In this document: in pieces, positions 44,800 to 55,915 of the stretch
Position numbering within the stretch: the first letter of the stretch is position 1
How the letters are laid out: the number at the start of each line of letters is the position of its first letter
Assembly (NCBI RefSeq): GCF_022539505.1
Contig: NC_061510.1
Location: 96,550,292 to 96,614,291, forward strand
Direction: 5' to 3'
DNA: 64,000 nt
Source of the DNA: Lolium rigidum
Lineage: Eukaryota; Streptophyta; Magnoliopsida; Poales; Poaceae
Notes under the pieces: model-generated
What the model was told of the DNA's origin: nothing
The model's database searches: none
What the model saw: only the letters and a program-made list of their open reading frames with translations
Translations under genes and position numbers: made by a program

Positions 44800-46527
44800 G
44801 GTACAATCCTAGCCTCAAATCAGCTCTTGATTAATTCATTTTCAAAGAAGCACACTTGCTCAATTATAAGTCTTGTTGTTCCAGTTATTGCTCCTGTTAC
44901 TTTTGTCGTGTTGACTATGGTGGAAAAGGTGCAAACCTTCTTTCTATCACTTATGAATCATCGTGTTGCGTTACCAAGTCTACATATGTATAGCCTATAT
45001 TTGTCAGTTGTTTGTTAAGCACTCCTCGTAGGATTCAGATGTAGCTAATTAGTTTCTACGTTATATGTCTTTGATGTAGCACTCCTTGGTGATTCAGATA
45101 TCGAGTTTGTTTGTTGTTTGTTTTGTATCTTGATGTGCTTTGAGCTGTGAGCATCCTTGAATCACCAAGGCATCTATAATAAAAATTTGAAAGACATGAA
45201 CTGCCTCAATTAAAATGCTCTATTGAACAGAAAAAAAGCAATCTTCTATTTTTTACTTTTTAGCTTCAGTGCTTTTTATTTTGTCATCATTAGCAGAATT
45301 ACATTACATTGTATTCTCTTGCATTGTGCAAACCATATATTTATTCTGAATTAAGGCAATTCAGTTTGCTATATGCTGGTTTTTGGGACTTCATCACACT
45401 GACTAATATCTCAAAGTAGTTAGGAAAAAACCAATGTGCCTTTTCTATAATTGAGCATAGTCATAATCAAAGATCATAATAACACCATCGTACTGTGCTA
45501 CTGTAAATAGCCTAATATGTTTTAGTTGCTTGTTTTATCTTAGTAGCCAGGGAAATCATATGGGTTTCTTATTCTGATGACAGTACAGTAGTTTAACTGA
45601 GCATATGTCTGAAACCTGAATAGTCTTTGTTATACTCCAGTTGAACAGTCCAACCTGATTTTTCTTTGTTATTCTACAGTACAGTAGATGGAAAAAAGTT
45701 GGACTGTTCTACTGGTACTACTTGAGTACATTAGTTGCTTGTTTATGTTAGTAAAAACTTTAACCAGGCTAAACATATGGGTTTCTGGTATTGATGAAAC
45801 TACATTTGTTTATGTGCCAAGTGCACTTTGACTTGAAAAGTGAAAGTTTACTTGTCAATTTAAGGGATCATCAATACCCAATATGCAAGGTAAGAAGCAC
45901 AATTCTTATAATTTTGTCCTATTGTTGGTGTTGCGCCGTGTTGCTAGGCTATTGCTTCTTCCATCTGTGTGATATTTTTGATGTTTCGGAATCCATACTA
46001 TATTGACTTACCAAATTGGACACCCGATAGTGATATTTTTTTAGCATCCTATCCCCCATACTTGCAGTCTGCTCCTTACTTCAAACACATAGTGCTTTTT
46101 GCGATAATCATATTTATGTTTGCTTCGCCTGATACATAATTTTTGATAGAACTGAACATTCATGTAGTCCAGAATGTACTCCTGCTTACGCAATTGATGA
46201 GTTCATCTTGAAAATACACATATGATTTAGATTTAGCTTACGGACACCTTTGTTGACAGTGGAATGAACATATGTACATTAGAACTCCTCACGGAGGAAG
46301 AACTATATGCAAATTCAAATTGTGGTGTTATTATTGGATAGTAAAAATTAGACATGATGTGAGCCATCATAAAAAGTATATGCGCAGAAGTCTGATGTGA
46401 ACTGTACTTCTCTTTGCAGGTGGCATTGTGAGCTCGCTCTCTCGACCACGCGTGGGTCTACTGGGATGCGAACCGAAATTCTTTTCCAGTGGCATGCGTT
46501 TTGGGGAAAAGAGAAATATGGGTGACC
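44800..46527 (+). other. Helitron interior, AT-rich, nothing recognised
   Basis: Only short ORFs without domains. An acceptor-like ctctttgcag at 46410-46420 precedes a short GC-richer segment. No transposase or helicase motif. Confidence 0.4.
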
Positions 46528-46701
46528 ATAGTTTAAAAAGCGTCGCTTAGTCGCCGCCTAGGCGTCAGGGCGCTCCCCCTCCGCTTTCTAAAAACAGCCG
46601 CTTTAGGCGCCTAGGCGTCCAAAGTGCCCGCCTAGGCGTCGCCTAGGCGCCAAAGCGCCCTCCCTCCTTAAGGCGCCAAGGCGTCGCCTTAAAAACCATG
46701 T
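46528..46701. mobile_element. hAT-type MITE in Helitron (TSD GGGTGACC)
   Basis: The 174-bp insert has the ends atagtttaaaaagcgtcgc and (reversed) acatggtttttaaggcgacg, and is flanked by GGGTGACC (46520-46527, 46702-46709). The interior repeats gcctaggcg palindromes, which would fold strongly. Confidence 0.85.
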
Positions 46702-46709
46702 GGGTGACC

Positions 46710-48253
46710 ATTAAGCTGCACAACTTGTGACAAGAGAAATATGCAAACCGAATTTATTTTCCAGTGGCATGCATTTTGGGGAGAAGGTAGAATTGAGGTA
46801 GAAGATGGTCCTGCGATATCTGAACAATCTACGACACTCCTCGACCCCCTGGATGGACAAAGAGGTTAATTCAGATTTGGTATGATGTTCTGTGTTGTTT
46901 TGCAAATTAGTTGATTTATTAGTTAGTTCAGGTATGTGATGATCTGTGAGGAGCAGAACTCTTATGCAGCTTTGTTGTTAAACCCAGATGCTAATCCAAG
47001 CACCGTAATGTTGAAAGAAATCGTATGCTAATCTAACAAAATTGATTTGGTTACCTACCAGACCAATAATATAACATGATTCATTTCTGATCCCTGGATG
47101 TGATGCTTGTACTTTATACCCTTCGTTATTAAATGAGTTGTCACCATCTTTTTAGGTTGTGCATGTCTCAGAGCCTCCTGTTTATGTGGAAGCAAGTTAT
47201 TATGGCAGATGAAGTGATTTTCAAGAATGACCTAGCTATATAGATTGCCAAAGTAGACATCGAGAAGGTGTATGTCAGTACAAAACATTCACAATGTTTT
47301 TCAAACAGAAGCGAGGAGGAGGTGCCGAGCAATGAGAGGAAACGCCCGGAGGATCTATGGGTAGTTCGATACAGCGATGACGAAGATTTTGTTATTAATT
47401 ATACTGTTATGGCATTGCTACTCCATATATAAAATTCTAATCAAATCACAATACTATTCAAAGTAGAATTCCCAGTTATATATTGCTCCTCATAAAATTA
47501 TTAATCTACGGACTCATATTATATTATATACTGTGAAGTTCTTCGTGATTTCTGCGAATGGCTTTTCCTGCATTATACTAAGCATTCAAAACCATTTGAG
47601 GTTAGTGATGATTTGGAGTTGGAGAAAACACTAGACGCAAAAGCAGTATGTAGTGGTGTTGTTTGGGTAGGGGTTACTGGAACCAATGGGGAGAGACGAA
47701 GAGAGGCAAGGGAGCTAGAGAAAGAGCCACAAAAGAATGATCTTTGATCGTAATCATGTTTCACTTAATTTTTCTTTGGCTTGCATGTGTTGAAGAGGTT
47801 TGAGGAAGCTACCTAAAAAAATTAACATCGGCAACACTGCCTGCCGACCGAGTTTTTTACCCCTGCCATTATTGAAGATTCCCCTTTTATATGTTTGATA
47901 CAGAAGGTTACGATCTAGGGTTGTCTCCGGATATTTATGAATATCAAGTGTAGTTTGAACTAACCATAAAAAAGAAATATTCCTTTAGTTATACCTATGT
48001 TTGCAACACACACATTTTGTGAGACCATAATACATCCAAAAGAAGTGGTTGTCGAGTTAAAAGTTATGACTCCCCAGAACACACAGGGACCACAGAACTT
48101 CGAACATGTAAAGGCACAACAAGAGGCACAACAACGTGGTCTTGTTATTGCTTCGATGTTATCGTGTTGTATATTATGGTATCCCTGATTTGTTTCAAAT
48201 TTTCATAGTGAGTTATAAATTACATATGTATATTTAAAAATAAAATTTGAGGA
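46710..48253 (+). other. Helitron 3' interior, nothing recognised
   Basis: AT-rich DNA with short ORFs (for example 47573-47764 minus, 47997-48188 plus) lacking domains. A duplicated phrase (ttccagtggcatgc[ag]ttttgggg) occurs at 46483 and 46761. Confidence 0.4.
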
Positions 48254-48283
48254 CCCGTGGCAACGCACGGGCATTTGTACTAG
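48254..48283 (+). other. Helitron 3' terminus: hairpin plus CTAG
   Basis: The 6-bp stem CCCGTG/CACGGG with loop gcaacg, then 8 bp, then CTAG. This structure marks termination of rolling-circle transfer in Helitrons. Confidence 0.88.
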
Positions 48284-48296
48284 TAGTATATATTAA

Positions 48297-48490
48297 GGCT
48301 TAGTTTGGCAACAAAGTTTCTCTAAAACTGAAGTACTGTAATTACAACAATAGTCAAACATGTCACAGTATTTCTAAATACTCCAAAATACTTCAATATG
48401 CCAATACTTTGGTTTACTATGCCACCCTGCTTAAAAACTGCAGTTTTAGAATACTTTGGTTTTTAGAATACTTTGCTACCAAACTAAGCC
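48297..48490. mobile_element. Tourist-type MITE (TSD TAA)
   Basis: The ends GGCTTAGTTTGGCAACAAAG and (reversed) GGCTTAGTTTGGTAGCAAAG are flanked by TAA (48294-48296, 48491-48493). It is 194 bp. It sits inside an older relative whose remainder runs to about 48600 (gcaaaaactacaaggtgttt). Confidence 0.82.
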
Positions 48491-48934
48491 TAAAGTATTT
48501 ATGTGAATGGACAAAAATACTGCAGTTTCATGATACCGTAGTATTTTTCATTTTTGGCAAAAACTACAAGGTGTTTGGCAGGTGTTGTTTTACTGTCCCT
48601 TTGATTCACGTTTGACCATCACACGTCTACACATGGTTATTGCGTCAGTTGCTGAAGCATTCGAACCTTAGTCCTAGCTAGCTACCTGGAACAAGTAATG
48701 AATGTTGGAACCTGTGAAATTATATACTTCGGCAAGAAAAATCAAAATAGTGCTTCAAGCAAAAGACTTGAAATACGTGTGTACTTGTAGTACAAAATAT
48801 TGTGAGGTATAGTAAAGGGCATCAGAGGTACCAGATTCCATGCAAGCATGCATAAACTAAGGAACGATTGCATCAGCGGGAACGTTTTCATTGTTCTCCA
48901 TTTCAGAAAAAAGTGGTCCGACCCGGTTTATTTA

Positions 48935-49133
48935 GGCTCAGTTCTTTTGGCAGCTTCTCCGAGAAGCTGCCCTCCCCCCAGCTTCCTGGGGAAGCCGCCC
49001 CCAAAATTTAGGAAGACTTCCGAAATGATCTCGCCTAGACAAATCCGGAAGCCTCCCTAAATTTTGGGGGCGGCTTCCCCAGGAAGCTGGGGGAAGGGCA
49101 GTTTCTCGGAGAAGCCGCCAAAAGAACTGAGCC
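48935..49133. mobile_element. Near-perfect palindromic Harbinger-type MITE (TSD TTA)
   Basis: The 199-bp element has arms of about 90 bp that are almost exact inverted copies, starting ggctcagttcttttggc. TTA flanks it (48932-48934, 49134-49136). It interrupts another Tourist-type MITE whose remainder is at 49134-49292 (ending tttgctaccaaacgcagcc). As RNA it would form a single long hairpin. Confidence 0.85.
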
Positions 49134-49292
49134 TTAATACTTCAAAAATACTACAGTTTGAAGGATGCTAAAGTATCAATACTGCAATTTTTAGTCATAG
49201 CCAAACACATCAAAGTATTTGAAACTGTAGTATTTTTGAAAACTGTGGTATTGCTCAAATACTTTAAAAAAAACTTTGCTACCAAACGCAGC

Positions 49293-49755
49293 CTAAGACA
49301 TGTACACATTATTTGTGGTACAATGCATTATCTTTGATTTCTAGTAATAAATGAGAATCAATAAAATTTTAGAGGAAAATTAGGATGCTAAACGAAGATA
49401 AATGGTACAATAGAGAAAATAGCTTTCTCTTTTTTCATCAGAGACCATCCCTTTTAAACGGAAGGTTCGAAATAAGCCCGACTTTAAAATAACGAAGCCA
49501 TCAACCGGCTAGAAGTTACAACAAGAGATACAACACGCGCGCGCGCCGCAAAGTGCACACCGAAACAACAATGGAAGACAACACGCAAAAAATACTCCAC
49601 AAAGCGCCATGTTGAGGGAGACTTTTCTTCTGTTGCACCGGAGTGAGCACGTCCTTGTCCACGCCAACAAACCTCCTACGCACCAAAACAGCAGCCAGGG
49701 GGCCTCGACGACGGGCCAGCAGCCTAGCAGAACTTGAGAATCCAAAGGAGGGAGG
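49293..49755. other. Unassigned, probable LINE sequence interrupted by the CACTA
   Basis: The text from about 49440 continues beyond the CACTA at 54402 (aggtcttgtaacgacgcctc ...), in the style of LINE untranslated regions on the minus strand. A short CG run lies at 49536-49546. No coding sequence is accepted; the two minus ORFs at 49509-49758 overlap and have no domain. Confidence 0.4.
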
Positions 49756-52700
49756 CACTACAAGAAATATGTTGACTAATGACCCCAGGTATTGGTCGTA
49801 GAAAAGGTCTTAGTAGTCCTTTCATGACCTTTTTTTGACCAAAAACAGTAGGTCACATACCGAGGGTCAGTAATGACAACTCACGACCTTTTTATTGAAT
49901 TGGTCATGGACTTCTACGACTAAAACAGAAGGTCATGAATCTACGACCAAACATTTTGGTCACGGGCTATCTACCCTGTCCACATCAGCAAGCCTACGTG
50001 GCAGATTTTTTTGACCAAATAAATTGGTCGTGGATCTGATTCAGCCCGGTCCAATTCAGCCTTCTAAATGGGCTGAGCCCAACCAGTCGACCTACTGAGT
50101 TTTTTTCCGGGTCCCTTTTGAATTGTCTGAGCCTAAAAAAATTCATTTTTTCTGGGCCATAACCTTTTTGCAGTCTATTTCCATTTAGGTCGTGGCCTTC
50201 TTATAGCCTAACTGCTTTTCTGGACCTGGGCCCCAAACAGCATTATGTCTAAAACAATATTCACGTTTAATATTAATAGAAAAAAGAAGAAAATAGATTG
50301 TAATTCATCAAATAACAGTTAAATAAAACTGTTACAGAGTTTCAATCGAAAACAGATAGAACAACACTTCTTTGAACAACCATAGTTTACATCACATATA
50401 GATAACCCAGTTATTACTACACATCTAGATATACAAAAAATATTTATGCGCTTATTTGATCTTCAGCCTGGAAGTCTTGTAAAATAGAGGATATACTGGC
50501 CGTAGTTCAAGTCTGGAGCTCTTGTGAGTAAAAGATACTAGGCATCCCTCACCGATTGTGAGGGATCCATGTCCTTTCCCTGGAGAGCATTGTCATCGGA
50601 GAATAATATCAGCCAAATACTTAACATTTCAATTCAGCATAACCAAGATTTTAGAGCTTCAGGTTGCAGAATTTAGAAAGAGATATACCGAGCTGAAAGA
50701 TGAATATACATACAAAGTGAATTTGCATAACAAATTACTACCGTGTTCCCAACTTCCCATATTTAAGATGACGCCTAAATAGAAATTGTACACTTAAATT
50801 CCTAGTATGTAATGTTCAACCACGAGTACGGGGCAGATATAATTCAAATGAAATTTACATGAAGGATATGTTCCCTTTCTACAATACAGATATACATCCA
50901 GGAGGGACAGATTCTGAATTAAACCAAACTAGAAAAAACACTAACACATTTGTAGAATGTATAAGAGTAGTTTGTTTTGTTAAACACACGCTGGTGCTTG
51001 GCAAATCACATAGGAAACAGTGCCAGTGTTTTACTTGGTAGTTGTGATAGGCTTCCATAGTAGCCATCTAGCTTTTTCCTTTTGAGCAGAAGCCATCTAG
51101 CTACTAGTGTCAGAATGTTCAACGAGTCAATTCTTCTCACCTCGCAGGTTTGTATGGCATCTCACCCTACTCTGCAGAGATGTGATGGGTCCCCTCCAAT
51201 GTAGTGCAGAGCAGCGGAGTGCACCATAACTCTGTGGGGGTTCACTGGAGAAATAAAGCACTGCTGATTTAAAACTATAGATTATAGACACTAACCATAA
51301 AGCCTAATAATGTAATTGTCTTAAATTCTTTGTCAAACTAGGAGGTTTGCTTCTAAATAGAATTGGTCCTCGTTAAATTAAACTCTAAAGCAGAGACATA
51401 GAATTGAACGCATATATTTGAGTTTTGCCTCCTCTGAGAGTAAGAGATATTGATACCTCCGTATGTCTCTCATGGAACTGCTACACTAAGAAGTGTGAAC
51501 ATCAAAGTGCTTGCATTACTAAAGTCAGAACTAGCTTATTTTGTTTGATTTATTTTCTTGGAAAATCAGAACAAACAGATTAGCATGCAACTCTTTCATT
51601 GCTAAACACACCAGTTATGGAATCTGAATTGCTATGTGATATAGAATGCATCACCAGAGGTAAACCATCTAGGAGTCTCAGTATCCAACTTGTTGAAGCC
51701 AACCTCTAGATTACTATCTAGGTGCTATCCAAAAGGGCAACACAACTACAGTGACGTCTAGAACATATATCATTCACCATGTAAACCAATATTGAATCAA
51801 CTCATGTTTGTGAACATGTGATATGGGCTTCTACCACAAAATCAAATTGAGATAAAATAGAAATTGCGGTATGACGTAGAACGCATAATACAGTATGGCC
51901 ATGGTTGCCTGACATGGAGCCGTACACCTCAGTGTACTCGCACGCCACTATTCCTCCCTGTTCGCGCAACCAAAGCTGCTTGTAGCTCCCTTCGTCGTCT
52001 AAGTCCTCAAACCACTTCCCCTGACGCAAAGGCACCTAATCAGATCAAACAACGCAGTGACTCTGGAAGAACAAAATAATTCAAACAAATTTGAGAGAAA
52101 CTGCGAGGAATCTGCTCACCTCTTGCATGGAACATCGGGAGAGGTCGAGCAGGAGGCTTTGGAAAAAGTTGGCACAACAGCTGGGAGTATAAAGGGAAGG
52201 CATGGCTGCAACATCAGAAAAAGTTTACTAAGAAATCAACATCACCCTCAGAAGTAAAACTTGAAGTAATTACAAGGAGAACCAGAAAATAATGCTATTG
52301 GAACTAAGCGTAATTTTTAGATCGTCAAATTGAATGGCAGAACATCTCAAGCTACAGGTTGCAGATTACAAAAAAGGTACTACTTGACAGATGAAAATAT
52401 CAAAGCTTATTTTAGGATGTTTGTGAGACTTTGAACCAGGCTACTTAATTTAGCTTCCACTGTCAAAATCAGTTAGTTCATATGCACAAAGAAAAAGATA
52501 CTAATTGAAAGGACACCACTCCACTCGAAAAACATATAAGCATTATACATGTATATAGCAGCACAACTTGTAATAGAGTACAACCACCACTGCTTCCAAA
52601 ATTAAAATAATGATGCCTAGGATCATATGAACATGAATACCTCTTAGACTAACTAAAGTGTCGTTTTGTCTGAAAGGAAAATCCATAGCCATTAACCCGT

Positions 52701-54401
52701 AAAATACCATATCATGCTTCAGCATATAACAGTCGTCAATCCCAAGTTTAATTGCTCAAAGTACTTGTCATCATTTAAGTTAACATCACAAGATTCAGTA
52801 GCTAGCAATTTACAATTTTCAGCCTATGTACGAAACCTTCCAATCGGGTCAGCACAAAATATATCTAGAACTAGAATGGGGAACATCACAGATGAACCTA
52901 GGATTAACTACATCACAGAAAGGGGAGAGCAGTGGGAGCATACGACCTCCCAGGAGATGATGGCGAGCTCCCCTGGCTGCACAACCCTACTTCATTAACT
53001 TCTGAGCCGCATACCCCTGCATGATTTTAACAGAAACCGTGAGAAAGAATTGAGATGATAGATCAGAGTCAAATAATGAACACGGGAGAAGAGAAGACCC
53101 AGATTGAGGACACCATGATGGAACCACGCACACACGTACTCCCAAACTTATAGTCATGGACGCGGGAGGGAGGACATGAGTAAATGACGCACCTCCGGCC
53201 GTAGCGTAGACGCGGTCGTAGATGAAAATCAGTGTGGCGGCCGTCCTACGCATCTTGAGGTCGGGGTCAAGCACGTCGGTGCCAGATCTGGATCTCGCGC
53301 AGAGCAGTGGGGAGGTCAAACTTGCGAGGGCCACCGTCGGTTCCTCCACCGGGATCTTGAACATCGCTATCGATTTCTTGTGCAAGCTCGCGAACGCGCG
53401 TCTGCCAGAGGTGGATCACTCGCGAAGATGCGTGGCCGGTGGCTAAATTCAGCGACCCCGCGGCCTCGTGAACTGGTCCACCCCAGGACGCGGGTTGCTG
53501 CCACCGCCGAGGCCTTCCATCTTGACATATTGGGAATGGTGGCGACATGGTCGCGGTGCTCTCCTCGCAAGGGGCGGTGGCGGGGAGAAAAGGGAGGGGC
53601 GGCGTGTTGGGAGAAAGCGGTAGGGTTTGCCCGCGGGTGGGTGGATGGTTAAGCGGGGATTTTTTTTGAGAATAAGAAAAGCTGAAATTTCGTTCTCCCG
53701 CCGGTCGGGTGGCCTGTGGGAGGGACTTGCACGAAAATATTCGTTTTGGCGGACGTTGGCGCGGAAAATTTCTAATCATGCGAATGTGGTTTTATTTTTG
53801 CACACAAGTTTTATTTGCACATCAGAAAATGGGTTCTACCTGTCAGGTATGTGGCCTTGTCCTATTTCAGTTTGGTGTAGTGCAAGTGTCAGTTCAGTCG
53901 GTGCAGCTTCGCTTGCTGACCTATATTACAAGTTGGTTCCACATGTTAGATATTTACTCCTAGTCATCTTGGTCAAGTATGTGGGTCCCGTATGTTAGTA
54001 CCAGGGTTAATAGGTCAATGTTTAGACACCAAGCTGAAATTGACACATGGATAGGACACATACCCAGACACGTCAGTGAAAGTTGACACATGGAAGTGAC
54101 ACGTAGATCGACCAGGTGAGGTGGCCATTGATCTTTTCAAGTATAATCATGAATAGCACCCCTGACCATTTAAATTGGTCGTAGTCTCCCAAAATCAAGG
54201 TCATAGACCAGTGTTATATATGTTACGACCAATTGGTGTAAGCAAGTTATGACATTCCTAACAAAAAAGGTCGTAGTTTTTCAGGTTTTAGACCCTCCCA
54301 GGTGGCCTACGACCATTTGTATCGAAATAGTCATAGATCTTTGACCAAAAAAATCATGGTCCTTAAGAAAATAGTCACTAGTCAACACATTTCTTGTAGT
54401 G
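49756..54401. mobile_element. CACTA element, 4.65 kb, non-autonomous (TSD AGG)
   Basis: The ends are CACTACAAGAAATATGTTGA and (reversed) CACTACAAGAAATGTGTTGA, inverted over about 28 bp with two differences. AGG flanks both sides (49753-49755, 54402-54404). Subterminal regions at 49780-49960 and 54150-54370 carry many ggtcgtag/ggtcatg/tacgacc words in both orientations, as in other plant CACTAs. No transposase (TnpD-like) is seen. The interior holds gene-like minus-strand exons. Confidence 0.92.
51928..53364 (-). pseudogene. Gene-like minus-strand exons inside the CACTA element
   Basis: Candidate exons: from ATG 53364 (MFKIPVEEPTVALASLTSPL ... RVYATAG) to a donor near 53199; 52205-52120 (acceptor tgttgcag, donor GAG|GTGAGC) encoding MPSLYTPSCC ... 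RCSMQE; and 52035-51928 (acceptor ctgattag, donor GAG|GTGTAC) encoding VPLRQGKWFEDLDDEGSYKQ and more. The last two join in phase. The link from the first is not resolved. I do not recognise the protein. It may be a captured host gene or an uncharacterised CACTA-encoded protein. Confidence 0.4.
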
Positions 54402-54404
54402 AGG

Positions 54405-55556
54405 TCTTGTAACGACGCCTCAAAGAAGGTCCATGACGCGAATGCGTCATCGTCGTTGGCAGAGAGCGAGGTCCCGCAAAGCTTTCACCCAGACCCAAAC
54501 CCAGCACCCCCAGACCAAAACCAGCACCCCCGAGCTCGAGCTAGGTCCAGACTAGAAACACAAAATCTTCCAATGACATTGTAATAGGCACACCAGCTGA
54601 AACTACGGCCATACGCCGACCTATCAAAGCCCCCCAAGGCACTAAGTGGGCCGTTAGCTACCGAACCAAGGTCGTGTATAGGCAGCCAGGTCGACGAGGT
54701 TAGAGGGTTGGGACACCAGCGAGAGATCAAAGGGTGGTCCACAATACACTACAAGTGAAGCTTTCCTCAAGTAGGGCCACCAAGAGGAGCGGTTTGAAGT
54801 GGAGGGACGAAATCCATCAGTTTGAAACGGGGGATCGTCATCGGGACGCCTTCAAAAAGGGAACGATGCCCAAAAGTGATCCCGCACCCATTGGGACCCA
54901 ACTGTGAAGCAGAACTCGACCAAAAAGAGATACAAATTCAAATTTATGCTCGTTTACAAGCACCAGAGCATTCCTTGTCTTACTCCCATCGGGAGCATGG
55001 ATCAAGTAGCGGCAAAAAGTCAGTAAGAGCCCGACAATTTCAGCCATTTCATCCGCCAAAAAAGGGAGCTTATGGAAACTTCGAATTCTCAGACCGCGTT
55101 CGCCGCGATAACATGTGTGAATGTCGTGTTTATAAAACATGAAGGTAGGACCCCATGATCTGTTCTCTGAGACCCGGTAATCGCATTAGTTGCGCTCTAT
55201 TGGAATTTTTTTTTCATATCAACGATATGATGAAAAATACCAACGGACGCGTTGGGTAGCCGAAAAAAACATAATTGGAATTCAGAACTCGATAAGCCTC
55301 CGCTAGCACATCCCAGATTCGAGTCTGGATACTTGAGTTTGAACTTTGAAGTAGGTTCACGATGGTTTTGCCCAAGAGAAATTAAGTGATTCATGATCCG
55401 TTGGATGCACCAGACTTGGTATACCAATATCCCCATGACAATATCTGTCAAGCTAATAAATTGTTAAAATCGAACAAAATTTTGGGTTTGTCATGCGTCT
55501 GAAGAATTTTGGAGACTCAACTCGAATCTACGACTCGAGTAGAGTCTTGGGGATAC
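54405..55556 (+). mobile_element. LINE remnant then Tat-type 3' region
   Basis: The first ~330 bp continue the sequence left of the CACTA. From about 54800 the text resembles 12900-13764 of the first Tat element: cttactcccatcgggagc (54980) and the paired hairpins at 55215-55255. It leads to an LTR at 55557. No antisense gene is left. Confidence 0.5.
55215..55255 (+). other. Tandem stem-loops in second Tat 3' UTR
   Basis: CATATC-aac-GATATG (55215-55229) and CCAACG-gacg-CGTTGG (55240-55255). They occupy the same place and order as 13437-13480, with changed but still complementary stems. Confidence 0.6.
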
Positions 55557-55915
55557 TGACATGGGTATGCTTTATCGAGTCAGCATCTTTTGGCATCCCT
55601 GGTTCGGATCTAGGAAGGATTATGTAAATCACATAAAGAAAGAGGACGTAGAAGCATTCTAGGCCCAAGAACCATACATGAAGAATAAGTTGAAGCCCAT
55701 CAAGTAGTCTACATTAACATAGCTTATCTGTAACTGACCCAGATTGGACTCTATGATCCGAACTCTCATATAAAGGTTGGGAGGAGCCAACGGGGAGGCA
55801 CGCTTAGATTGACTCACAACATATCGGTGTAAACCTAGTTCTATCCTAGGAACTCAACGACATTGAGCATCCAAGCAATAACATCGAACCACCTTGTTTA
55901 TCTGATAAGCCGAAG
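55557..55915 (+). repeat. Tat-type LTR, diverged
   Basis: It starts TGACATGGGTATGC after the PPT-like cttggggatac and has a TATA box (catataaag) about 210 bp in, then the leader. The order matches 13765-14151. The right end is not clear; no TGTCA is seen at the expected place, so 55915 is approximate. Confidence 0.55.

Larger units (their letters stand above)
38968..48283 (+). mobile_element. Helitron, 9.3 kb, non-autonomous
   Basis: The 5' end is TCTACACTACTTAAAAAGG. The 3' end is CTAG (48280-48283), preceded by 8 bp and a hairpin CCCGTG-gcaacg-CACGGG (48254-48271). The flanking bases are A (38967) and T (48284), so it sits in an AT dinucleotide with no TSD. These are the defining Helitron features. 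No Rep endonuclease or SF1 helicase motif is seen in any frame. It carries an ABCC transporter fragment, a gene-like 5' segment split by a LINE, and noncoding DNA with internally repeated units. Later inserts are at 39248, 44742 and 46528. Confidence 0.88.
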
